This document shows, one piece after another, positions 47,462 through 55,592 of a stretch of DNA of 64,000 nucleotides. Position 1 is the stretch's first letter; each line of letters begins with the position of its first letter. The DNA is taken from positions 372,001 through 436,000 of the forward strand of contig NZ_CP040297.1 in assembly GCF_013393945.1 (NCBI RefSeq), given 5' to 3'. Made by a program: the position numbers and the translations under genes. This stretch comes from Nostoc sp. TCL26-01. GTDB lineage: Bacteria; Cyanobacteriota; Cyanobacteriia; Cyanobacteriales; Nostocaceae. Under the pieces are notes generated by a model. It made no database searches. It worked only from the letters and a program-made list of their open reading frames with translations, and was not told where the DNA came from.

Positions 47462-47525
47462 TTTCCCTCTTCCCTGTCCCCTGTCCCCTGTCCCCTGTCC
47501 CTTATCCCCTATCCCCTATTCCCTG
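47462..47525. repeat. CCCCTGT / CCCCTAT heptamer repeat before gshB
   Basis: Heptamers CCCCTGT (four) and CCCCTAT (two or three) run in tandem. They can be read through in frame with gshB, but this gives a low-complexity leader and is not part of the protein. Confidence 0.85.
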
Positions 47526-47590
47526 GTAAATCTGTCAGGATATCAAGCGATAATTTATCTGAGGATTTTCTGGCGATTGAGGCAAAAAGC

Positions 47591-48565
47591 GTGAAACTGG
47601 CTTTTATTATTGATCCTATCCATCAGTTAGACCCAGGTCATGATACTAGTGTGGCACTGATGGAAGCAGCACAAATTCTGGGGCATGAAGTTTGGGTGAC
47701 TCAAGCTAATTGGTTGAGTGTGGTGGAGAGCAAGGCTTGGGCTATTTTACAGCAGGTAAAACTCATACCTGTGGAGTTGGTGGAGAAACGTTGGCAAGCC
47801 GCAAATCCTTGGTATGAATTAAGTCCCCGGTCTTTAAATTCTTTGGAAACAATGGATGCTGTATTCATGCGGACAGATCCACCAGTGAATGATGCTTACC
47901 TTTATGCTACCTATGTTTTGGATTACATTGACCAAAATAAAACCTTGGTGATTAATAATCCTCATGGTATTCGCGGGGCAAATGAAAAAATGTACGCCCT
48001 TCAGTTTACCAAGGCAATTCCCGAAACTATTGTCAGTGCTGATAAACAGTTTATTCGCCAGTTTGTCGAAGCTAAAGGGGCGACAGTGTTAAAACCACTA
48101 GGTAACAAAGCTGGGGAAGGCATTTTATTTCTCCAATCAGGCGATCGCAATTTTAACTCCATAGTCGAACTTAGCACCCAGCAAGGTCGCTTACCAGTGA
48201 TGGTACAAACATATTTACCAGCAGCGAAGGCCGGAGACAAGCGCATTATCTTACTCAATGGTGAACCTATTGGCGCACTCAATCGTTTAGCTAGCAATGA
48301 TGATTTTCGTAACAATATGGCAACTGGTGGTACAGTGGCAACAACGGAAATTACACCACGGGAGATGGAAATCTGTAATCAACTCGCCCAAAAGTTACGC
48401 GAAGACGGGCTAATTTTTGTCGGTATTGATGTGATTGGTGGCTACCTCACGGAAGTCAATGTTACTAGCCCGACGGGAATCCGGGAAATTGACCGACTCA
48501 ATGGTACTCGTCTCGGTCATGATGTTATTAAATGGGTAGAGGAGAAGTTAGTCATTGGTCATTAG
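47591..48565 (+). CDS. gshB: Glutathione synthetase
   Basis: GshB joins glycine to gamma-glutamylcysteine with ATP, the last step of glutathione synthesis. The 324-residue protein starts KLAFIIDPIHQLDPGHDTSVALMEAA and has the family motifs FMRTDPPVNDAYLYATYVLDY, NNPHGIRGANEKMYALQF, KPLGNKAGEGI, DKRIILLNGEPIGALNR and VGIDVIGGYLTEVNVTSPTG of the ATP-grasp fold. GTG at 47591 is preceded by GAGG nine bases upstream; the longer frame from 47450 is a repeat-coded artefact. It follows grxC. Confidence 0.95.
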   Translation: MKLAFIIDPIHQLDPGHDTSVALMEAAQILGHEVWVTQANWLSVVESKAWAILQQVKLIPVELVEKRWQAANPWYELSPRSLNSLETMDAVFMRTDPPVNDAYLYATYVLDYIDQNKTLVINNPHGIRGANEKMYALQFTKAIPETIVSADKQFIRQFVEAKGATVLKPLGNKAGEGILFLQSGDRNFNSIVELSTQQGRLPVMVQTYLPAAKAGDKRIILLNGEPIGALNRLASNDDFRNNMATGGTVATTEITPREMEICNQLAQKLREDGLIFVGIDVIGGYLTEVNVTSPTGIREIDRLNGTRLGHDVIKWVEEKLVIGH

Positions 48566-48978
48566 TCACTGGTCATTGGTCATTGGTCATTGGTCAATAG
48601 TCATTGGTCATTAAACATCTGGTGAAAATGAATGTAGAGACGTTGCAGTGCAACGTCTTTAGAAGGATTTCGGGCAACGCAGAATTAATTTCTACCAGAT
48701 GTCTATTAGTCAAAAATTTTAGGTTGGTTGGTAAGTAGCGCAATTCAATATAGCTCAGGATGTTAGGTTACGCAAAGCCTCCACCCAACCTACAAATACT
48801 ATTGACCATTGACTATTGACCATTCTTGAGCTTTTCCATAGTATCAACTCATAAGGCATACAAATTTTACCGGAGATGACATTTGTATCTCTGGTGAAAC
48901 TTGAAAATTAGCAGTTTTTATACAGCAATTAGCTTGACCTAAGACTATAAATTTAGATAATCTCAAATCTGAAACTGC
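48566..48978. other. Repeat-rich gap between gshB and ftsZ
   Basis: It holds CATTGGT heptamers (48567-48612), the palindromic element at 48613-48704, a GTTAGGTTACGC / CCACCCAACCTAC pair near 48760-48795, more heptamers, and a hairpin ACCGGAGAT / ATCTCTGGT at 48870-48896. The hairpin lacks a T-run. No gene seen. Confidence 0.55.
48613..48704. mobile_element. Palindromic MITE-like element with ACATCTGGT ends
   Basis: Outer inverted repeats ACATCTGGT (48615-48623) and ACCAGATGT (48694-48702) frame the GTAGAGACGTTGCA palindrome (48634-48662). Its left 65 bases are almost the same as 16256-16320. No coding capacity. Confidence 0.65.
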
Positions 48979-50265
48979 TTAATTCTTTGGTGGTCTGCGT
49001 CTTTGGAGAAAGTCAGGAATATCCAATCCAGTTTTTTCCTTGGGTTCTGCAACAGGTGCAGGGGCATTCGTCGGTGGTGTTTGTGGTGTTGAACGTTTGG
49101 GGGGAGGAGTTACCACTCGTGCATTAGCGGCGTTTTGTTGGGGTGCTACTTGCATTTCGCCTGTAAAACCTGTTGCAATCACTGTGATTCTAACTTCACC
49201 TTGTAACCTGTCATCGATGACTGCACCAAAAATAATATTGGCGTTGGGATCAACTACTTCATATATTGTTTCGGCAGCCGCATTTACTTCGTGTAAAGTC
49301 AAATCACTGCCACCAGTAATATTAAAAACAACGCCTCTAGCGCCTTCAATAGAACATTCTAATAGCGGTGAGGAAATAGCAGCGATCGCCGCCTCTCTAG
49401 CTCTCGATTTTCCGGAACTGACACCAATGCCCATCAAAGCTGATCCTGCATCTGCCATCACAGCCCGCACATCAGCAAAATCCACGTTTACCAAGCCAGG
49501 GATTGTAATAATATCAGAAATTCCTTGCACCCCTTGACGTAACACATCATCGGCATAGCGAAACGCTTCTTGCACTGGTGTTTGTTCTGGGATCACTTCC
49601 AGCAACTTATTGTTAGGAATAATGATCAAAGTATCAACTCTACTTTTGAGTCCTTCAATGCCTTGTTCTGCTTGACTGGTACGGCGACGACCTTCAAACA
49701 CAAAAGGGCGTGTTACCACACCAACTGTCAACGCTCCCATTTCTTTGGCTATTTCTGCAACTATGGGGGCTGCACCTGTACCAGTACCACCTCCCATCCC
49801 AGCAGTGATAAATACCAAATCAGCACCTTCTAGGGCTGTAGAAATTTCATCCCGTGATTCTTCTGCTGCTTTTTGTCCAATCGCCGGATTACCACCTGCA
49901 CCTAAACCTCTGGTCAATTTCTGCCCAATTTGCAGACGACTCGGTGCGCCTGCTAAAGTCAACGCTTGCGCATCAGTATTAATCGACCAAAACTCTACTC
50001 CCGAAACATCAGACTCAATCATGCGGTTAACAGCATTACCACCGCCACCACCAACACCAATTACTTTGATATTAGCGACTCGACCAGGCACAATCTCGCC
50101 AATCCGGCTATTTTCCACAGCAATCTTCTTAATATCGTGATTTTGACCAAAGTTTAGCCCTGAGTTATTAAAGGGATTATTTGAGTTTACAGCCAGTGAG
50201 AGACCCGGCTGTCCCAACGATTGAGAATTCTTATAGGTAAGCTCTTGGTTATTATCAAGTGTCAT
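48979..50265 (-). CDS. ftsZ: Cell division GTPase FtsZ
   Basis: FtsZ polymerises into the division ring. The 428-residue protein has a cyanobacterial N-terminal extension (about 60 residues, Asn/Ser-rich), the GTPase core [18 protein letters not shown], tubulin signature [19 protein letters not shown]7-loop region [22 protein letters not shown], and the conserved C-terminal peptide [11 protein letters not shown] that binds partner proteins. The linker is Pro/Thr-rich. ftsQ lies upstream on the same strand with 913 bases between them, which likely contain the ftsZ promoters. Confidence 0.97.
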   Translation of the reverse strand: MTLDNNQELTYKNSQSLGQPGLSLAVNSNNPFNNSGLNFGQNHDIKKIAVENSRIGEIVPGRVANIKVIGVGGGGGNAVNRMIESDVSGVEFWSINTDAQALTLAGAPSRLQIGQKLTRGLGAGGNPAIGQKAAEESRDEISTALEGADLVFITAGMGGGTGTGAAPIVAEIAKEMGALTVGVVTRPFVFEGRRRTSQAEQGIEGLKSRVDTLIIIPNNKLLEVIPEQTPVQEAFRYADDVLRQGVQGISDIITIPGLVNVDFADVRAVMADAGSALMGIGVSSGKSRAREAAIAAISSPLLECSIEGARGVVFNITGGSDLTLHEVNAAAETIYEVVDPNANIIFGAVIDDRLQGEVRITVIATGFTGEMQVAPQQNAANARVVTPPPKRSTPQTPPTNAPAPVAEPKEKTGLDIPDFLQRRRPPKN

Positions 50266-50317
50266 TGGATTCAGAAAGGTAGATAAACGACTTTTTTAGG
50301 TGTTATTCGCCTAGTAG

Positions 50318-50704
50318 TCAACTATAATTTGACGCTGCCACAATTTTTGGCACTTTATTTTTATCACTATTCCCCACCTTAACAGGATTGTTATAGCAAT
50401 ATTTGGCTATGGTATGAGCCATAAATACCCATGATGGAATATTCCCCACCGCAGCTGCTTGCACAGCTAATTCTAGAGAAGTATACCTACATTTACTTAA
50501 AATTGATCTGTATAACTTTCCCAAAATATTAATATTTTCTCCATATAGCGGTTTTTGCCTAGTATACATCTGGCATACCAAATATTTGCCTAATAGTTCT
50601 GTTAATGATTTTGATTGGGTTCTCATCTGGTAAATCAGAGTATTTTTTTTCCCATCGGAGAAATTTAACACTGATAAGATTTTGTATATTTTGATATAAA
50701 GCAT
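50318..50704 (-). CDS. Possible small protein gene between ftsQ and ftsZ
   Basis: An open frame of 128 residues on the division-gene strand ends 52 bases before the ftsZ start. Its later part (SLTELLGKYLVCQMYT, SLELAVQAAAVGNIPSWVFMAHTIAKY) has a protein-like composition, while the first 26 residues do not; an internal ATG at 50626 would give 102 residues. I do not recognise it. It could instead be chance coding within a long ftsZ leader. Confidence 0.35.
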   Translation of the reverse strand: MLYIKIYKILSVLNFSDGKKNTLIYQMRTQSKSLTELLGKYLVCQMYTRQKPLYGENINILGKLYRSILSKCRYTSLELAVQAAAVGNIPSWVFMAHTIAKYCYNNPVKVGNSDKNKVPKIVAASNYS

Positions 50705-51178
50705 AAAATATAATACTGATGTTGTGGTTTATTGACTGCTGGATAGTTAGTTCTAACGACTAACTCTAGGCAATTAAACATACACTTAATCAAAATACAA
50801 CTAATAACATACTAGAAATTCCCCAGCACCTCACTTAATCTGTAAAGATACGCTACAGCCAGTCTTGTCTGCCTTAATAATATAGTTGATAGGTTTCAAA
50901 ATTGGTGGTAATTATAACTTCAGTCACAAAATTAGTCTGATAGTTGTCACTGATCTTGATACTCAGACTTGAGGATGACTGTGCTAATCAGTCATCAAAA
51001 CCTTTATCTAATTTGTTACTTTTTGTGACTTAAGAGCAATATCCCCACCAAGATGAACACTAACGTTTAGCTTAGAGGTGAGATAATAATCAATTATTCT
51101 CATAAATCATAAAGTAAACAATAATATTTATTTGGAAGAATAAAATTAGTTAATATATGATGGTTTTTTGACACATTG
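50705..51178. other. Non-coding part of the ftsQ-ftsZ gap
   Basis: AT-rich, without repeats or convincing hairpins. It probably contains promoter elements for ftsZ on the minus strand; I could not pick a box with confidence. Confidence 0.4.
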
Positions 51179-52021
51179 TTACGGAGTCTTGGATTCATCA
51201 AGGTTTTGCTTTTGGATCATGTGTACTAATGGAGCATCAGGATTTTTTAAGTCAATGTAATCTATTTCTGAGGGATTGAGTTTTTTATCGATGTGTTTTA
51301 GTTGAGCTAGGAGATTGATTTGCTCAGGTAACTGCGATAAGGCAGCACCAAGATAAACTTTTCCTAATTCTGTTTTCAAAATTAAATTAGTTGGGTCTTG
51401 GTAGTCAATTTCTGTAATTTTCACGGAACTTTGGTTGATGTATGGATAAAGTTGACTCCAGTAAGGGCTGTATTGTTCTGGCAATCCGATGACTTTTAAG
51501 GTAGGCAACTTAACTTGAGGATTCACCAAAGTATATTTGTCCAAAGGCATCCATACCCCATTGGCATCCAACAAACCCATAGACATCTTTTTTTGAGAGT
51601 TAGTTGGTTGTGTTTTAGACCTCTGAGCCAGTGCTACAGGTACTCTTTCTTGAATTTCGATAATTAAACCTGGTGGGAAAAGACGACGATTAACAGTTGC
51701 TTGGGCGATTGTGGGTTGTTTCTTCAAGGAATCAGCGATCGCTCCTGGTTGAATTCGCCACAGAGATTGGGGATAAGATAGCACTAACAAAGACTGAATT
51801 GCCTCTTGTGAGAGCAATTGATTTCCAGATTTCATGGATATTTGCTTAGGAGTTTTCAGTACCCACATCGGCTGGAGTGCTACCCACAGCAAACCAGAAG
51901 CTAAACCAGTAATAGCTAAAGTCCGCCAAATAGCTTGTACAATCTTCATCTGACGCTGACGACGTAATTTTTTACGACGTTGAGCTAAATCCTTTTGGGT
52001 GACAGAGACGATCTCAGGCAT
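51179..52021 (-). CDS. ftsQ: Cell division protein FtsQ/DivIB
   Basis: FtsQ is a bitopic divisome protein linking early and late division factors. The 280-residue protein has a basic cytoplasmic start (QKDLAQRRKKLRRQRQMKIV), one membrane helix (about 30-50, TLAITGLASGLLWVALQP), a POTRA domain (SGNQLLSQEAIQSLLVLSYPQSLWRIQP, then QPTIAQATVNRRLFPPGLIIEIQERVPVALA) and the FtsQ beta domain (GVWMPLDKY, EIDYQDPTNLILKTELGKVYLG, LNPSEIDYIDLKNPDAPLV). GAGGT is five bases before the ATG. ftsZ follows on the same strand. Confidence 0.93.
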   Translation of the reverse strand: MPEIVSVTQKDLAQRRKKLRRQRQMKIVQAIWRTLAITGLASGLLWVALQPMWVLKTPKQISMKSGNQLLSQEAIQSLLVLSYPQSLWRIQPGAIADSLKKQPTIAQATVNRRLFPPGLIIEIQERVPVALAQRSKTQPTNSQKKMSMGLLDANGVWMPLDKYTLVNPQVKLPTLKVIGLPEQYSPYWSQLYPYINQSSVKITEIDYQDPTNLILKTELGKVYLGAALSQLPEQINLLAQLKHIDKKLNPSEIDYIDLKNPDAPLVHMIQKQNLDESKTP

Positions 52022-52188
52022 TAATACCTCTTTGTGATTGCAGTTAAATTCCTGAATGGTACAACGCAGTGGAACCCAAGATACCAGATTTTTTTAAATT
52101 CATCTCGTTTTAGTTGGTGGCTTCATTTTCAGAATGTGTGTAAAACTAAGAAGCTACCTCAAGATATTTTTAAACGGGAGGTTAGGCA

Positions 52189-53556
52189 ATGGCGATCGCC
52201 ACCATCAATCCTGCCACTGGGGAAACGCTCAAAACCTTTGAGCCACTTAACGATGTAGAAATTGCTGCTAAATTAGATTTGGCATCTCAGGCTTTTTTAG
52301 AATATAGGAATACGAGTTTTGCCGAGCGATCGCACGCTTTGCAAACGGCAGCAGATATTTTAGAACAAGATAAAGCCGATTTGGCGAAATTAATGACCTT
52401 GGAAATGGGCAAGCCTTACAAAGCAGCCATTGCTGAGGTGGAAAAATGCGCCTTTGTTTGTCGCTACTATGCTGAACACGCCGCCGATTTTTTGGCGGAT
52501 GTGGCAGTTAAAACTGATGCTAGTCATAGCTTTGTTCGCTATCAACCCTTGGGCATAATTCTCGCTGTTATGCCGTGGAATTTTCCCTTTTGGCAAGTTT
52601 TTCGCTTTGCTGCACCGGCGCTGATGGCAGGAAATGTGGGTTTACTTAAACACGCTTCTAACGTACCACAGTGCGCTTTAGCAATCGCAGAGATTATCCA
52701 ACGGGCGGGTTTTCCGGAAGGTGTCTTTCAAACCCTATTAATTGGGGGGGCGAGAGTTGCCGATTTAATGGCTGATGATCGGATTAAAGCTGCAACGTTA
52801 ACTGGTAGCGAACTAGCTGGATCATCTTTAGCGGCGGCGGCGGGTAAGCACATTAAAAAAACTGTCTTGGAATTGGGGGGAAGTGATCCATTCATCGTCC
52901 TGGAAAGTGCGGATGTAGAAGCGGCGGCGACTACAGCCACAACAGCCCGGATGTTAAATAACGGACAATCCTGTATTGCAGCCAAGCGCTTTATTGTCGC
53001 AGAAGCGATCGCTGATCAATTTGAAAAACTACTGCTAGAAAAATTCACGGCACTAAAAATTGGTGATCCTTTTGATCCAGATACGGATATTGGGCCATTA
53101 GCAACCCCGGATATTTTGCAAGATTTACACCAACAAGTACAAACAGCCGTCAAAAGCGGTGGTAGAGTACTCACCGGTGGCCATCCTTTAGCAGATCGTC
53201 CTGGCAATTTTTATCCGCCAACAATTATCATAGATATCCCAGTCGATGCGCCAATTGCCCAAGAAGAATTTTTTGGCCCAGTGGCGTTATTATTCCGTGT
53301 GCCTAATATTGATGCGGCAATTCAACTGGCGAATGCTACACCCTTCGGTTTAGGGGCAAGTGCTTGGACAACGAACAATCAAGAATGCGATCGCCTCACT
53401 TCGGAAATTGAAGCAGGCGCAGTATTTATTAATGGTTTAGTGAAATCAGATCCCCGATTGCCGTTTGGTGGTATCAAGCGTTCTGGCTACGGCCGAGAAT
53501 TGAGCATTCAAGGCATACACGAATTTGTCAATGTTAAAACCGTTTGGGTGAAGTGA
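52189..53556 (+). CDS. Succinate-semialdehyde dehydrogenase
   Basis: The 455-residue aldehyde dehydrogenase has the catalytic cysteine C262 (NNGQSCIAAKRF), general base E228 (LELGGSDPF), the asparagine motif MPWNFPFWQ and the cofactor loop LTGSELAGSSLA. Its short N-terminus and the KRSGYGRELS end match succinic semialdehyde dehydrogenases. GGGAGG precedes the ATG, and the HIP1 site GCGATCGC overlaps codons 2-4. It lies 86 bases upstream of the 2-oxoglutarate decarboxylase gene; together they convert 2-oxoglutarate to succinate and so close the cyanobacterial TCA cycle. Confidence 0.92.
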   Translation: MAIATINPATGETLKTFEPLNDVEIAAKLDLASQAFLEYRNTSFAERSHALQTAADILEQDKADLAKLMTLEMGKPYKAAIAEVEKCAFVCRYYAEHAADFLADVAVKTDASHSFVRYQPLGIILAVMPWNFPFWQVFRFAAPALMAGNVGLLKHASNVPQCALAIAEIIQRAGFPEGVFQTLLIGGARVADLMADDRIKAATLTGSELAGSSLAAAAGKHIKKTVLELGGSDPFIVLESADVEAAATTATTARMLNNGQSCIAAKRFIVAEAIADQFEKLLLEKFTALKIGDPFDPDTDIGPLATPDILQDLHQQVQTAVKSGGRVLTGGHPLADRPGNFYPPTIIIDIPVDAPIAQEEFFGPVALLFRVPNIDAAIQLANATPFGLGASAWTTNNQECDRLTSEIEAGAVFINGLVKSDPRLPFGGIKRSGYGRELSIQGIHEFVNVKTVWVK

Positions 53557-53642
53557 TTGGGGATTGGTAATTGGTAATTTATCAACCGTTCTTGTATTAC
53601 CCATTACCCATTACCCAAAATATTGTTATTAAGGAATTCAAA

Positions 53643-55286
53643 ATGAATACAGCTGAACTTTTGGTACAGTGTTTAGAAAACGAAGGAGTACAATATGTTT
53701 TTGGACTCCCTGGTGAAGAAAACTTACACGTTTTAGAAGCGCTAAAACATTCTTCCATACAATTTATTACGACTCGTCACGAACAGGGTGCAGCTTTCAT
53801 GGCGGATGTCTATGGGCGGCTGACAGGAAAAGCTGGTGTGTGTCTTTCCACCCTTGGCCCTGGGGCGACGAATTTAATGACTGGTGTGGCAGATGCCAAT
53901 CTTGATGGTGCGCCTTTGGTAGCGATTACCGGGCAAGTGGGAACCGATAGAATGCACATCGAATCCCATCAATATTTAGATTTGGTGGCAATGTTTGCGC
54001 CTGTAACTAAGTGGAATAAACAGATAGTTAGACCGAGTATTACACCAGAAGTTGTCCGCAAAGCCTTCAAGCGATCGCAAACCGAAAAACCCGGTGCAGT
54101 CCACATCGACTTACCAGAAAATATTGCCGCTATGCCCGTCGAGGGTAAACCTTTACATAAAGATAATATTGAAAAAACCTACGCTTCGTTCGCTAGTTTG
54201 CGCGCCGCCGCCGCCGCTATTTCTCAAGCAGTTAACCCGTTAATATTAGTCGGCAATGGGGCAATTCGTGCCAAAGCTAGCGATGCTGTCACACAATTTG
54301 CCACCCAAATGAACATCCCAGTTGCTAATACTTTCATGGGTAAAGGTGTGATTCCTTACACTCATCCTTTAGCATTATGGTCAGTCGGATTACAACAAAG
54401 AGATTTTATTACTTGTGGTTTTGATAATACAGATTTAGTCATTGCTATTGGTTATGATTTGATAGAATTCTCCCCCAAAAAATGGAACCCAGATGGGAAA
54501 ATTCCCATCGTACATATTGCGGCTGATGCTGCGGAAATTGATAGTAGTTATATTCCCAATGTAGAAGTCATAGGAGATATTTCTGACTCTCTGATGGAAA
54601 TTTTAAAAGTAGCAGATAGACAAGGTAAAGCAAATCCTTATGCTATCAGCTTGCGGGGCAATATTCGCGCTGATTACGAACAATATGCCAATGATGATTG
54701 TTTCCCCATTAAGCCACAGAAATTAATTTATGATTTGCGTCAGGTAATGGGGCCAGAAGATATCGTGATTTCTGATGTCGGCGCTCATAAAATGTGGATT
54801 GCTCGACATTATCATTGTCATAGTCCTAATACTTGTATTATTTCCAATGGCTTTGCCGCTATGGGGATTGCCATTCCTGGCGCTTTGGCCGCAAAACTCG
54901 TTTATCCTAACCGCAAAGTTGTCGCCGCCACGGGTGATGGTGGCTTTATGATGAATTGCCAAGAATTAGAAACAGCTTTACGAGTCGGGACACCTTTTGT
55001 CACTCTAATTTTTAATGATGGTGGCTACGGTTTAATTGAATGGAAACAAGAAAATCATTTTGGCAAAGGACAGTCAGCTTTTGTCCATTTTGGTAATCCA
55101 GATTTTGTCAAATTAGCCGAAAGTATGGGTTTAAAAGGTTACAGAGTTGAATCTGCACTAGATTTAATTCCTGTTCTCAAAGAAGCCTTAGCACAAGATG
55201 TACCCGCCGTCATCGATTGCCGTGTAGACTACAGAGAAAATCGCCGCTTCACTCAAAAAGCCGGTGAGTTAAATTGTACTTCCTAG
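53643..55286 (+). CDS. Thiamine-diphosphate enzyme, 2-oxoglutarate decarboxylase
   Basis: A 547-residue ThDP enzyme of the acetolactate-synthase superfamily. The catalytic glutamate is E47 (TTRHEQGAAFMADVYGR) and the ThDP-magnesium motif runs from GDGGF (D432) to N458 (IFNDGGYGLIEWKQ). Its direct position after a succinate-semialdehyde dehydrogenase gene is that of the enzyme shown in Synechococcus PCC 7002 to decarboxylate 2-oxoglutarate to succinic semialdehyde; homologues are often misnamed acetolactate synthase. AAGGA lies before the ATG at 53643; an upstream in-frame start at 53571 adds a low-complexity leader. Confidence 0.9.
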   Translation: MNTAELLVQCLENEGVQYVFGLPGEENLHVLEALKHSSIQFITTRHEQGAAFMADVYGRLTGKAGVCLSTLGPGATNLMTGVADANLDGAPLVAITGQVGTDRMHIESHQYLDLVAMFAPVTKWNKQIVRPSITPEVVRKAFKRSQTEKPGAVHIDLPENIAAMPVEGKPLHKDNIEKTYASFASLRAAAAAISQAVNPLILVGNGAIRAKASDAVTQFATQMNIPVANTFMGKGVIPYTHPLALWSVGLQQRDFITCGFDNTDLVIAIGYDLIEFSPKKWNPDGKIPIVHIAADAAEIDSSYIPNVEVIGDISDSLMEILKVADRQGKANPYAISLRGNIRADYEQYANDDCFPIKPQKLIYDLRQVMGPEDIVISDVGAHKMWIARHYHCHSPNTCIISNGFAAMGIAIPGALAAKLVYPNRKVVAATGDGGFMMNCQELETALRVGTPFVTLIFNDGGYGLIEWKQENHFGKGQSAFVHFGNPDFVKLAESMGLKGYRVESALDLIPVLKEALAQDVPAVIDCRVDYRENRRFTQKAGELNCTS

Positions 55287-55592
55287 ATCCTCTAAGCTGA
55301 GGTTTTCTCTTTGTCCAAAGATTGTAGGGGCGGGTTCATTAAGATCATTGTTAATCATTAATCATTTCTGTAAACCCGCCCCTACCGCTTGTGAGAAATG
55401 GAGGTTACGCAAAACAGAACGAAGGTAGCGGTAATACCCTGCGGGAAGCCTTCGGCTACATGAATTACCGCTACGTAATAATACGATTTTCCGCCCAATC
55501 TGGCGATCGCACAAGTTATAGCATGAGGAGAATCTACTTACTGAACTATACTAGTCTTGCGGCAGGGGGGATAATAATAGGAAAATCTGTCA
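55287..55592. other. Gap with two inverted repeats before the HEAT genes
   Basis: An inverted repeat with perfect 13-base arms GTAGGGGCGGGTT / AACCCGCCCCTAC stands at 55324-55336 and 55373-55385. A second, GTAGCGGTAAT / ATTACCGCTAC, at 55425-55435 and 55464-55474, encloses a GCC-TTC-GGC hairpin. No T-runs follow. Short frames over this region are repeat-derived. Confidence 0.7.

Noticed and set aside
47450-47590. Longer N-terminus for glutathione synthetase
   Set aside because: The extra 47 residues are coded by CCCCTGT/CCCCTAT heptamers; the family start and a ribosome-binding site agree with GTG 47591.
48870-48896. Terminator for ftsZ
   Set aside because: The ACCGGAGAT/ATCTCTGGT hairpin is real, but no T-run follows on the ftsZ strand, so a terminator call is not supported.
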